A DNA stretch of 20,066 nt from a virus. Positions 6,401 through 14,220 of this stretch are shown in pieces (position 1 is the stretch's first letter; each line of letters begins with the position of its first letter). Where the stretch lies: the IMG/VR virus record IMGVR_UViG_3300037264_002883, positions 1-20,066 of that record. One strand, given 5' to 3'. The position numbers and the translations under genes are program-made. The notes under the pieces are model-generated. The model worked only from the letters and a program-made list of their open reading frames with translations, was not told the origin of the DNA and ran no database searches.

Positions 6401-8703
6401 ACTGTCTGTGTTGAAGATGGATATGGTCCTTCGATATAATCATTCACGCCGGAGAATGTTGCCATGTATATCTTTTCATCTAACTTGTATGTTGGTTCGG
6501 AATCCTCAGAGTAATCTGTTCCACCATATTCACGAATACTAATTAAAGAAGATGGCAATCCATAACAAGCCATCAAATAACGAACACACTCTTCTGTTCC
6601 TTTAGTCTTGTAAATGCCCGGCAATGTAACAAGGATTCGGTTCCAAATTGTTTGTAGTCTTTGTTCGCCGGACATCACGTTGTATGAACCAGCATTCAAA
6701 CTGTTAAGATATACATCATTCAAATCCAGATTTCCGATGATGTCATCAACGTTCCAACCAAACGAATATAACATTTCCTTCAGCGTATTAGTTGGAATGC
6801 TAGAACTTAACTCGTTTTGAATCTGCCGCTCAATTGGAAGAGCAGAAATGTAAGTGTAAATGTTGTCAAAATGATGACCTACCATTGACAAGAAGGTTAG
6901 GTACTCTTCGTTATTGGTGTCATTTAGAATGTATTCTGGAGTGTTAGATACTAAATAATCTCGATTGCTTTGGTCATACAACGAAGCCGAAACATCTTGG
7001 GCAGTTACATAACTGGCACTCGTAAACGCATTGGTAGCCAAGGAATAAGCATAGTTTCCACTGTTAAACAGATAGGATTCATAAGCATCAAACGAATTTA
7101 TCAAATCCGTTATTTGCGTATTGATAGCTTCACTTTCCTGTGAGTAATACGAATAGGTGGTCGAAGCAGAAATTGCAGTATTATAACGGTCGGTCAAGGA
7201 TGATAACGACGCACTCAACCCGGTCCACGTTTTTATCTTATTTTTGAAGATGTTCAAACGTGTAACGGCGGAAGAGAATACTACGAAATTTGAGAAATCC
7301 GAGAAGTCAGTATTCAGTGTGGCTATGGATTTATTGATGAAACTGCTATTGGTGACATCATCACTAAGAGCCAAATCATCAGAAGAATATAGTTTGTTGA
7401 CATTATCTTTGGAAACGAAGGCAGTAGTAGAACCAAAATTAGCGGCTGAAATCTGTATGGTCTTGTATTTGGCTGGATTTCTTAATATGGTCGTTACAAT
7501 GAACGGCGCCATACCAAAGTTGGATACCCAACACAAACTTTTCTGTGTTATATCCACTGGTAAATCGGTGGAAAGTTTGACCACCAACGTCAATGGATCG
7601 GTTGGAGATTGCCTCTCATCAATGAAATCGTGAGTAAGAATCTGGAAATATTTATTGTTTCCAAAATTCAATACATTCTTTAAATATCCGAAATACTTCT
7701 GTTGATGACTGCGTTGTAATGGATGGACCACGTTTTCATAATAGTAAGTGAAGAAAAAGTCATACACGAACTTCTTGGCGCCAACATAATCAACGCCTTT
7801 TTGTGTGAGATATTGTATAAACTGTTGATTTATACGAAGAATAACAAACTCACCAAACTTCTGTTCCAGAGAGTCAAAATCCGAAATCGCATCATAATTT
7901 TGAAGCAAATAGTTACTAAAGTATGTACGAATACCCTGTGTTCTTGAAATCCGAGTCGGCTCATTTCCTTCCGTAATTTGGTCTTCGGTAAGAAGTGTGT
8001 ATTTGATTAAATCTTCATACAGATTTCTCAGGAAAGTCAACACCGAACCATCATCTTTCAGGAAAAACATCGTTTTCAAAAATTCGATGTCTGCTTGGTA
8101 TGATGGATACATGGTACGATAAATCGAATCGTATGGGCATTTCTGTGTCACCGATAGTAATACGGGAGCAACATCTCGATTAGGAAACTTCTTCAAACAG
8201 AAGGATGCGTAGGAAACATCTGAATTTCCTTGTGGTACCAGTTTGATTTCAGTTCTGGACGGAGAAATTTCTTTGATGGAAAGTGGTTGCTTCGGATTGC
8301 CCGCCAAGTTTCGGATGAAGTTGTATGATACCTTGAAACTTCCATCGGTGACGCCAATAGCGTTTAGGTCTGAAATTGGGTCAATAAGAATCTTGTCATT
8401 CTTGTATTGAATAAACCCACGTATCAATTCTCGGTAGGTGTAATCATGTGGAACGTTACGAGCGTCCAAATACGTTGAAGTTACCGTCTTGTATTGTTTT
8501 TCCTGATTGACTATACCCCATTTTACTAACGTATCATCATCAACGTTGTATGTTGAAATTTCAATCGCGTCATTTGGAGAAAACCCAAACCAAGCATCTG
8601 CACTCTGCGACACGTAGAATAAACTATTATCCTGCTCGCTCAGGATTGACCCTGAGTTAATGCTTCCTGTAAAATTACCTATTACTGGATATGGCAATGA
8701 CAT
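3409..8703 (-). CDS. Giant baseplate/tail protein with tail-protein-I-like and LamG-like segments and a C-terminal Hint domain (1764 aa)
   Basis: This is the largest protein here. Residues 1-680 are a mixed region without a clear family, including Ser/Tyr/Asn-rich helices around 480-580. Residues about 685-730 contain WNRILVTLPGIYKTKGTEEC and ISIREYGG, resembling the P2 tail protein I-like segment found in large phage baseplate proteins. Residues about 745-935 look like a LamG/concanavalin-type sandwich (YMATFSGVNDYIEGP ... GTLDKLSIWDIPI). Around 1196-1230 comes VLPARANSFTGVVIEPTILE, a motif common in myovirus structural proteins. Residues 1590-1632 are a Gly/Ser/Pro/Ala linker, and 1633-1759 form a Hint domain described separately. 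The start lies 2 bases after the preceding stop, with no clear Shine-Dalgarno sequence. By position after gp6 it could take the place of T4 gp7, but that is inference. Confidence 0.85.
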   Translation of the reverse strand: MSLPYPVIGNFTGSINSGSILSEQDNSLFYVSQSADAWFGFSPNDAIEISTYNVDDDTLVKWGIVNQEKQYKTVTSTYLDARNVPHDYTYRELIRGFIQYKNDKILIDPISDLNAIGVTDGSFKVSYNFIRNLAGNPKQPLSIKEISPSRTEIKLVPQGNSDVSYASFCLKKFPNRDVAPVLLSVTQKCPYDSIYRTMYPSYQADIEFLKTMFFLKDDGSVLTFLRNLYEDLIKYTLLTEDQITEGNEPTRISRTQGIRTYFSNYLLQNYDAISDFDSLEQKFGEFVILRINQQFIQYLTQKGVDYVGAKKFVYDFFFTYYYENVVHPLQRSHQQKYFGYLKNVLNFGNNKYFQILTHDFIDERQSPTDPLTLVVKLSTDLPVDITQKSLCWVSNFGMAPFIVTTILRNPAKYKTIQISAANFGSTTAFVSKDNVNKLYSSDDLALSDDVTNSSFINKSIATLNTDFSDFSNFVVFSSAVTRLNIFKNKIKTWTGLSASLSSLTDRYNTAISASTTYSYYSQESEAINTQITDLINSFDAYESYLFNSGNYAYSLATNAFTSASYVTAQDVSASLYDQSNRDYLVSNTPEYILNDTNNEEYLTFLSMVGHHFDNIYTYISALPIERQIQNELSSSIPTNTLKEMLYSFGWNVDDIIGNLDLNDVYLNSLNAGSYNVMSGEQRLQTIWNRILVTLPGIYKTKGTEECVRYLMACYGLPSSLISIREYGGTDYSEDSEPTYKLDEKIYMATFSGVNDYIEGPYPSSTQTVEFKFSVDNSVTYTDYQHINLFTVIPYPYTSVNNAAWSVGIHKMAGQHLGEVVFQMGSGSTGATIVSNTLPIFNGDIFSVMLRRYEVSEEFEATSSVSVNDYPTQYELIVQRNENGRQLFCSSASVYLQSLDNTVFSQFGTFRLSDGIFQGTLDKLSIWDIPINDLDFEEHVNDLNSYGYSGSTAYKNLWVRLSLDYPKSLYYNISGSSSVWVDNGSSYYAIPNYYNDSLNLSSSIDSTLWSSSVSIIDGRWLSQHPTGSVEIIARNFPVAIGQSWSASFNTATCAWNSASIYPYHYEELTYQQDIDASKYGPNKYKNKKIRKVDYTVEARFDSDDRSTSQLETISGESNQLGFFIDPQDSKNKDIIRYVGKTGIMDLIGDPANLYSSRYNDLRNKNVEYNSSGNKQTYFNEMLTIFKFYFDKSIFQVIKNVLPARANSFTGVVIEPTILERPKYQNRPMTSSAEITFLNPTIIDDIYTLTETVLWANFNDDWRGMTSQSQAIMTSSLPPSYTNTIDLTYINEPIKIRPSNLFCGYVTDYMDDIQHGMYGDYERLARGWEPDVNCENWIYGSVSRQKQNDLTNISEHHIPNGLDETGNASGSKHQILYYLMKTWDKFEYNAKSGEYVRSNNPGADSYDTASTYLYKYIVVDERFMNQYVHFYNEITTSVIPNNPSQVITIIGSDTYYKHHANTFKNTPNQIFSNTVASFIPGYPPLVFPTSFTIVNTPATQYFELIRGFPRNHFTHKATQFSKNKYARYINQLYNIIYVKSRQTIDTTINTGGISDGTFPVESFNVSNVNVKNSSNVIQYIPSNKAGSVIPVGLGGGAGTVSSTSTGGGSGISPTPTIPGVATAPAPSSGAGAGGCLLAGTQIMMSNGSTRNVEHIVVGDVLKSMNGTLVTVMELKPNRFHEHYVLNGKLKITYEHPVLIVENGNYRLVNTEHLKIGDMMLKYDGTTERLDTVVIVENETPTFNFVVDGLHLYVAEGIVVHNPIQKY
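3427..3807 (-). other. Hint (intein-like) autoprocessing domain at the C-terminus of the giant protein
   Basis: Residues 1633-1759 carry the intein blocks in order. Block A begins at Cys1633 (CLLAGTQIMMSNGS) and includes a conserved VGDVL. Block B is ITYEHPVLI, with the T-x-x-H pair at Thr1690 and His1693. Blocks F/G are FNFVVDGLHLYVAEG followed by VVHN, with His1758-Asn1759. The domain is about 127 residues, with no endonuclease insert. Only five residues (PIQKY) follow Asn1759, and the +1 residue is Pro rather than Cys, Ser or Thr. Known chemistry therefore allows N-S acyl shift and cleavage at Gly1632-Cys1633, but not ordinary splicing. This looks like a bacterial-intein-like or Hedgehog-type Hint domain rather than a functional intein. 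Confidence 0.88.
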
Positions 8704-8705
8704 GA

Positions 8706-9182
8706 TTACAATAGTGTGGTGTCGCGTTGGTCAATTGGTATTGGCAAATATGGAAAATCGTTATAGAAATCAAGTGTGGATGCACCCTGACCCAACTGAA
8801 TTCTCAACGTCATGATGATATCCTTAACTAATTGAGTATCTGCATCTGCGGAAGTCAATTCGCTCTTGGCAATCATTTCATCCAATTGATTACTCAACAC
8901 TTGATTTTTTTGTGTTACTTCATTAATTTGGTCAATGATTTCTTGTGGCAATAATGATTGATTGTTGGTTACTGGTAGTGGTATGAATTCGGTCAAAGTC
9001 GGATTGTAAAACGATTGGATCTTTGAATTATCATAATCCATATTGACCGTTGGAAACGCGATGAAGTGTTGTTGAAAGACAGACGAAGACGGATTCAGAA
9101 TCTCATTACCTGCTTCATCAAACACGTAATTGTAAGTTCCGTAATTCTGAAAATTCGTTATTGGTACTGAAAAATCAGTCAT
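8706..9182 (-). CDS. Small virion-cluster protein with a central helix (158 aa)
   Basis: The protein starts MTDFSVPITNFQNYGTYNYV. Residues about 80-120 (QEIIDQINEVTQKNQVLSNQ and following) form a predicted amphipathic helix or short coiled coil; the flanks are Pro/Tyr/Phe-rich and extended, ending in PIPIDQRDTTLL. No family is recognised. It lies between the DNRLRE-like protein and the 1764-residue protein, with gaps of 5 and 2 bases, so it is part of the same transcript. The ATG at 9182 is preceded by GATAAGGCAT, an AAGG ribosome binding site at short spacing. A role as a small connector or trimerising component of the baseplate periphery is possible but only inferred from position. Confidence 0.7.
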   Translation of the reverse strand: MTDFSVPITNFQNYGTYNYVFDEAGNEILNPSSSVFQQHFIAFPTVNMDYDNSKIQSFYNPTLTEFIPLPVTNNQSLLPQEIIDQINEVTQKNQVLSNQLDEMIAKSELTSADADTQLVKDIIMTLRIQLGQGASTLDFYNDFPYLPIPIDQRDTTLL

Positions 9183-9187
9183 ATGCC

Positions 9188-11227
9188 TTATCTCACTATC
9201 TTAAAGATGTTACCCTTGTCAAAGGTAACAACCGAACCACTTTGTTCTGTTTTAATCAAAATCTTGAAATACCTTTCTTGTGGTAAGCCGGTAGTGTCAA
9301 GTAGGAAGTAATTTCCATTAACATCACAGCTCATTCGCGTATAATTATCAAAATTAACAACAATTTGGTCGGTTTCGTTATCTTTTATTGCGTAGTAAGA
9401 GGCGGAAGGCAAATATTGCGGGGTGAGATACTGCGTAAACTGAGTGCGTCTCTGGAAGTTTTTGAATGGAAATTCTGGACGGGCAAAAACATTGATTCTC
9501 ACGATGTTGCCGGCCTGAACGGTTGGAAGTAAATTTTGAATGACTGTGACAAACGGATGATTAAATTCCACGGGTTCAAGACTCGAAGAAACAATCATAA
9601 CGCTGCTAGTCCACAAATAACTGCTGGTAAGGAATGTACCACTAATTTGGGCATTAAGTGACGCACCATTAAACAATCCCTCGGTGAATATTCCGTTAAA
9701 GCTAGCACTACCCACCGAAGCAGAAATGTTAAACGTTCCAAAGGTAGTTCCGTTAACATATGGCCCCGAAACCGTAGCGTAAATGTTTGGATAAATAGCA
9801 AATGGAAAACTAGCGTTGAGGTTACTGCCGACGATACTTTGAGAATTCCACGATCCTGTCAAATAACCCGCTCCCAATTGATAACCACTAAGACTAGAAG
9901 TAAATGTGCTACCACTAAAAATTCCGGTGGACAAAGTTCCAATTAAAAAGGAACTCGTTACCAAATTAACAGAATGACTGATAGAACCCGTGAAATTTCC
10001 AAAAACCACTGCGTTAAGAATCGTTCCAGAAGTTCCGGTTACGCTAATAACACCACTTGCTGAATAAGTTGTACTACTTGAGTAATTTGTAATGCCGGTG
10101 AAATTTCCTGCCACAGAAGCATTCGTAATGGTAGCATTTGTAATGATGCCACGATATCCCGGTTCTATTGTAGAAAGGGTAACACTTCCGGTTTGAACAC
10201 TGCCCGTTACCCAAACAGCATCATTCCAACCTGCATCCAAACGTGGTTGATAAATCGTATTGGTGTCACGACTAAAAAAATACAGCGACATGGCGGAACC
10301 CGTGTCTTGAGTTTCGTCACTCGACAAAAGAATTAAACCTTCATTCGGAATGCTACCACTCAACCAAGCATGAACGACATTGGTAACATTCATGTTAATA
10401 TCACCAACTTCGTAATCGAATGACTGACTAGCAATCGAACTTGTGTACCATGTTCCACCACCCCTTGCCCAAACCAACGGAGTCAACGCCGGATTGGTGA
10501 TAAAATCTATTGGAGTCAAACCATTTGGATCGGTAATTGTTTTCCATACACTACCAGAATAGAAGTCACGATAGTTCCAGCTAGTTCCCTTGGTTGAACC
10601 ACCATCGGAAAGATAACCATTGCCCATTACCCAACTCTGACTGATTGGAAAAGCGTAAATAGAATAAGAAATAGGAAGATTTTCTTCCCTTGCCACATTC
10701 ATGCGAAGCACAAAATCCGGCATAGAAATATCACCCAAAGCAACAGAAGCGGATATCGCATTCAAATTAAACTTCACCAAAGCACGGTTAACATACTTCT
10801 TGGTGGTTTCGGTTTGATTTGATTGGGATACACTATAATGACCAGTAATGGTACCCGTAATCGCACCTGCAAAACCCGTAATGGTGCCGTTGAAATTACC
10901 TATACTACCTGAAAAATTGATGCCCGCCAACACAGACGAGCCGGAGAACGCCGAGCCGCTAACACTACCTGTGCCTGAAGCAATTGTTCCTGATATGTAA
11001 GAGGCAAAACCTCGCAACGAACTTGATATAACAGTTCCGGTAAATGCTTCAATACACAAAGTCACACTCGCACTGGCATATGAGAATGTTTTGGTGTCCA
11101 AGGTAAATCGAGCCGTTGTATTTGCCGTGCCCACACGCAACACTTCATCCAAGCCGAAATTGACATCAGCATAGTTTATCGTATTGGTTACGAAAGTATC
11201 TTGAGCTGGATAAATGAAATGGTGCAT
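9188..11227 (-). CDS. DNRLRE-like baseplate/fibre protein with Gly/Ser/Thr-rich insertions (679 aa)
   Basis: The start ATG at 11227 (MHHFIYPAQDTFVTNT) is chosen because it follows the gp6 stop by one base; a longer version would need a TTG start inside gp6. Residues 1-50 and 145-340 together resemble a DNRLRE-type beta-sandwich: PAQDTFVTNTINYADVNFG, DEVLRVG, then RALVKFNL, ISYSIYAFPISQSW and VHAWLSGSIPNEGLILLSSD. Between the two parts, residues about 57-132 are a low-complexity Gly/Ser/Thr region (SGSIGNFNGTITGFAGAITG). Residues about 341-540 are a second region of the same kind with recurring G-N-F-T/N-G elements. The C-terminal 135 residues are again ordinary (VEFNHPFVTVIQNLLPTVQA and following). 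An exposed virion protein is likely. The DNRLRE assignment is by eye; the insertions look like beta-solenoid repeats. Confidence 0.8.
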   Translation of the reverse strand: MHHFIYPAQDTFVTNTINYADVNFGLDEVLRVGTANTTARFTLDTKTFSYASASVTLCIEAFTGTVISSSLRGFASYISGTIASGTGSVSGSAFSGSSVLAGINFSGSIGNFNGTITGFAGAITGTITGHYSVSQSNQTETTKKYVNRALVKFNLNAISASVALGDISMPDFVLRMNVAREENLPISYSIYAFPISQSWVMGNGYLSDGGSTKGTSWNYRDFYSGSVWKTITDPNGLTPIDFITNPALTPLVWARGGGTWYTSSIASQSFDYEVGDINMNVTNVVHAWLSGSIPNEGLILLSSDETQDTGSAMSLYFFSRDTNTIYQPRLDAGWNDAVWVTGSVQTGSVTLSTIEPGYRGIITNATITNASVAGNFTGITNYSSSTTYSASGVISVTGTSGTILNAVVFGNFTGSISHSVNLVTSSFLIGTLSTGIFSGSTFTSSLSGYQLGAGYLTGSWNSQSIVGSNLNASFPFAIYPNIYATVSGPYVNGTTFGTFNISASVGSASFNGIFTEGLFNGASLNAQISGTFLTSSYLWTSSVMIVSSSLEPVEFNHPFVTVIQNLLPTVQAGNIVRINVFARPEFPFKNFQRRTQFTQYLTPQYLPSASYYAIKDNETDQIVVNFDNYTRMSCDVNGNYFLLDTTGLPQERYFKILIKTEQSGSVVTFDKGNIFKIVR

Positions 11228-11228
11228 G

Positions 11229-13217
11229 TTAAATAGTTGTTCCCTTGATATCATTATCAGGATATTTGACTTCAAAAATAGATGGGTCTAACGATGGATA
11301 AACCATATCATTTTGAGTCGCTGCATCAATATCGTATTCCACCACCGAATAGTTGTCGCCATTCGTTGTTAGTGGCGTGAGGTTCTTAATCTTCAACGAA
11401 ACAACGCTTTGGACACCTTCCACCTTGGCAATTTCCAAACGGAGATTGCTGAGATTGATGGATTGTGAGAATTCCCACTTATCAATGTCAAAGAATTCCT
11501 TGACTGTATCAATAGCGTTCTGTAACACTTCCTTCTTGTTGTAACCACGGAAAACGGTGATGACAAATTCCACGCCAATGTTAATAACATAACCATCGAC
11601 CACGTTAACACCATCCGTCAACATACGATACTTCCTAAGATGTGTCATAAGATTGGTCACTAAAGCCTCGTTAGGAACAGTAAGATTTTTGTTTTCATCA
11701 TACGACAAAACATACAAGTTGACGGCAAACGGATTACTGCGGTCATAAGCAATTTTTCGGAAGTAATTCTGAGTATTGTTGTTTATCACCGTAGCAACGT
11801 TTTCTGGATCCACCGTTCCAACCAAAATTTGATTCTGATTGACATCCAAACTATTGTAAGTAATGATTTGAACCTTGCCAATTGAACCATACTTTGGTGG
11901 CATAGAATACACTCGGGTCAAATAATCTGATTGGGTGACAACACGTTGTTGAGCCGCAAACGCCGCGATAGCATTTTGGCGAATGTCTTCGTTGGATTCC
12001 GGTCCTGCTCCGCCAACAGTCGGGTCTTCATTGTTGACTCTCAACGAAGTCTTGACTGTGTTTAACAACGTGGCTTCTTCGGGCGGCATACCATCCGCAG
12101 TATTATCAATGTTAGAAGAATAGACGTTGACTACAGAATTTGCTGATGAATTGGAATCAAATCCACCACCAATCGTATAAGTTACCGTTAGTGTGGTATT
12201 GGTTGGAGAAAGACCATAGGTATCATTCTTCAAAAAATTAGATGGGTCGAGTGACAGATTTAGGTTGTTCATGTTTGACAACCCAACCCCAATTTGTTGT
12301 GAACTCAAATTGATAATTTCATCGGCAAAGCCATTTGTGCCTGAACCAAACTCCAAATATGTTTTGCTATTTTCGTCAACCGTTACCGTAAATCTACGCG
12401 ATGTTTTTAGATACTTCAAAATGTAAGGAACGGTACCTTTGTATTGGGCTAAAATTCCTTCAAACACATCGCTATTTGGAACATCATACAAAACGGTTTC
12501 TTGAGCTAAAAATTCAACTTCATACCATTTGTTGTTGTCGGAATCTCGAACATCAATAATTTCCAGAACGTTATCTTCATCCAAATACAGTTTCAAAAAC
12601 GTTTGGATTTCGTTGATGGTAAAACTTTTCGTAACCAATTTACCAGAACGAATGTTAACCGTTTTTTGAAGTAGAAAAAAGGTTGGGACACCCGTAGAGT
12701 CTCGTTGATAAACCGTGACGGTTCTCGGAGAGAGGTCTGTATCAACTCCAAAATTGATGGGTTCAGATGTAAGAAACGCCGCACCGGAATTGTTGGAAAC
12801 CTGCATGTTCTCTCTGATGCTTAGAGAGAATTTTTCATCGGGTACATACTCACCATCATCATCAACCGTTGCTGGACAAATTTGGAAAACATCTATTTTG
12901 CCTGTGGCTCCACGCGTTGGCTTCGGTCGATAACCCAAATATCTTGAAAGAGCAATAATGTTTTTTCGTTCTTGAGTGTTATACAGTAAACCTTCTTTGA
13001 AGATATAATCGGTGTAGTAAGAAAGGACATCGCCAACGTAGGATGCCATTTCAATGAACATCATGCCCGGAGAAGCATCGTTGAAGTCCTTGTAGGTATT
13101 TGGGAAGTAATACTTTGCGAAATTGATTAGACCTTCACGAAACTGAGAGAAGTCCCGATTGACATAACGGACTTCTTTGCTCTTCGGTTGAAATGATTTG
13201 TTAGTTGTAGTAGCCAT
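11229..13217 (-). CDS. 6: Baseplate wedge protein gp6-like (baseplate J family)
   Basis: In T4, gp6 forms the ring that joins the baseplate wedges around the hub. The N-terminus reads EVRYVNRDFSQFREGLINFA, then YFPNTYKDF at about 37-45 and SPGMMFIEMASYVGDV at 49-64, close to gp6 homologues of marine T4-like phages. Around residue 402 is GGAGPESNEDIRQNA and at 425-432 RVVTQSDY, the baseplate J-type core shared with P2 gpJ. The length of 662 residues matches T4 gp6 (about 660). The ATG follows the gp25 stop by one base, so translation is probably coupled; no clear Shine-Dalgarno sequence is seen. The gene order gp25-gp6 is that of T4. This is one of the two surest calls in the window. Confidence 0.94.
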   Translation of the reverse strand: MATTTNKSFQPKSKEVRYVNRDFSQFREGLINFAKYYFPNTYKDFNDASPGMMFIEMASYVGDVLSYYTDYIFKEGLLYNTQERKNIIALSRYLGYRPKPTRGATGKIDVFQICPATVDDDGEYVPDEKFSLSIRENMQVSNNSGAAFLTSEPINFGVDTDLSPRTVTVYQRDSTGVPTFFLLQKTVNIRSGKLVTKSFTINEIQTFLKLYLDEDNVLEIIDVRDSDNNKWYEVEFLAQETVLYDVPNSDVFEGILAQYKGTVPYILKYLKTSRRFTVTVDENSKTYLEFGSGTNGFADEIINLSSQQIGVGLSNMNNLNLSLDPSNFLKNDTYGLSPTNTTLTVTYTIGGGFDSNSSANSVVNVYSSNIDNTADGMPPEEATLLNTVKTSLRVNNEDPTVGGAGPESNEDIRQNAIAAFAAQQRVVTQSDYLTRVYSMPPKYGSIGKVQIITYNSLDVNQNQILVGTVDPENVATVINNNTQNYFRKIAYDRSNPFAVNLYVLSYDENKNLTVPNEALVTNLMTHLRKYRMLTDGVNVVDGYVINIGVEFVITVFRGYNKKEVLQNAIDTVKEFFDIDKWEFSQSINLSNLRLEIAKVEGVQSVVSLKIKNLTPLTTNGDNYSVVEYDIDAATQNDMVYPSLDPSIFEVKYPDNDIKGTTI

Positions 13218-13218
13218 A

Positions 13219-13644
13219 TTATGCCGTCACGTTGTCAATCGTAATTGTTACTGTGTCCTGTTGCTTTGTCATATTCAACATGAATATCACAGCGACTTGT
13301 AATCTATAAATATCACGGTCGGCGCTTGTTTGGTCACTTTTGTATAGATTTGCTGTAACATCAACGACGGTGATGTTGGGAATCCACATGGAGATGTCTT
13401 CTTTGACAACATTTGCCGCAATATCAGGCAAAGTATCCACATTTTGTTCAAACAACAGATTCCAAAGACGAGAACCGAACGTTGGTTGCATTCTACGTTC
13501 TCCCGGTCGGGTATTCAACAGATTGATGATGTTTGACTTGGTTTGGGTCAAAGTATCGTAGGACTGCTCAAAGTACCCGCTATTACTATCACGGAGCGGT
13601 AGAGTAATACCTATGGGGGTCTGTATTGGTTGTGACGTTGCCAT
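13219..13644 (-). CDS. 25: Baseplate wedge protein gp25-like (GPW/gp25 family)
   Basis: This 141-residue protein matches the small GPW/gp25 family, a conserved sheath-initiating component of contractile-tail baseplates (T4 gp25, P2 gpW). The family signature is at about residues 45-66: TRPGERRMQPTFGSRLWNLL, containing the RPGER stretch and the F-G-x-x-L-W pattern. It is preceded by SYDTLTQTKSNIINLL, the helix before this motif. The C-terminal half (WIPNITVVDVTANL, IYRLQVAVIFML) gives the expected beta strands. T4 gp25 is 132 residues. The start ATG lies 3 bases after the upstream stop within TAATTTATGGC. In older literature the family is called lysozyme-like, but its established role is structural. 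gp6 follows at once, as in T4. Confidence 0.94.
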   Translation of the reverse strand: MATSQPIQTPIGITLPLRDSNSGYFEQSYDTLTQTKSNIINLLNTRPGERRMQPTFGSRLWNLLFEQNVDTLPDIAANVVKEDISMWIPNITVVDVTANLYKSDQTSADRDIYRLQVAVIFMLNMTKQQDTVTITIDNVTA

Positions 13645-13647
13645 AAA

Positions 13648-14163
13648 TTAGCCATCCATTGAGACATTTGGGGAATAACCGCCTCGTTTAGACTTGCTCA
13701 AATTCAAAATAGCCTTGAAATCTTTCTTGAAGATATTCTGTAGGCCGGCAGGCAATTCTTCGGGAGCCACATCCAAAACCGATTCTGCATGAGGTTGAAC
13801 CGATTCATTAACCATCTGTTTCAAAAACTCCATTTTGGTTTTTGGTTGACCGGCTTCCACCTTTTCGTGTTTACCAATCTTTTCAAACCCACCTTCCATC
13901 AAATCAACAAGGGATGTATTTTCCCTTGGTAGTGGTTTGTAGTTACGAGCCGTTTCCGCAAGGACAGAATTTAACCGTGGATTGTTGGTCTTCAAAACAG
14001 GAACGTCAGGAGTTTCTTCTTCGGTTATGGTTTGGGCAGTCGGTGAGTTTTTAATTTCTCTTACCATTTCAACCAATACCTTACCCATCGCTTTGCTTAC
14101 TTCAGCAGCGACTTCCTCTTTTATCATCCGGCGAATTAGTTGTTGTAGTTCGGTTGCTTTCAT
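13648..14163 (-). CDS. Small conserved phage protein, helical (171 aa)
   Basis: The protein begins MKATELQQLIRRMIKEEVAA, a charged amphipathic helix, and continues as a coil-prone region to about residue 45. A Thr/Pro-rich spacer (NSPTAQTITEEETPDVPVL) follows, then a polar region with LVDLMEGGFEKIGKHE and a basic end (LNLSKSKRGGYSPN). I have no named family; short proteins with this opening occur among late genes of T4-like marine phages. It lies between the proline-rich gene and gp25. A 57-bp gap precedes it, containing the perfect inverted repeat TCTATT-T-AATAGA (minus strand) but no convincing promoter, and the ribosome binding site is weak (GACGAAGACC). It could be a chaperone or internal assembly factor rather than a particle component; function unknown. 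Confidence 0.65.
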   Translation of the reverse strand: MKATELQQLIRRMIKEEVAAEVSKAMGKVLVEMVREIKNSPTAQTITEEETPDVPVLKTNNPRLNSVLAETARNYKPLPRENTSLVDLMEGGFEKIGKHEKVEAGQPKTKMEFLKQMVNESVQPHAESVLDVAPEELPAGLQNIFKKDFKAILNLSKSKRGGYSPNVSMDG

Positions 14164-14220
14164 GGTCTTCGTCTTTCTGTCTGTGTTTTAGGTCTATCTA
14201 TTAAATAGAATCAATTCGGT

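Noticed and set aside
7244-7633. Forward-strand ORF of 129 residues
   Set aside because: Lies wholly inside the 1764-residue gene and shows no family signature.
11228-11275. Longer start for the DNRLRE-like protein
   Set aside because: It would need a TTG inside the gp6 coding end; the ATG at 11227 follows the gp6 stop by one base and begins a typical phage N-terminus.
13305-13312. Exact TATAAATA on the plus strand inside gp25
   Set aside because: In coding sequence and on the strand without genes; most likely chance in AT-rich DNA.
14164-14220. Promoter in the 57-bp gap before the 171-residue gene
   Set aside because: It has a small inverted repeat but no hexamer pair at proper spacing and no late consensus.
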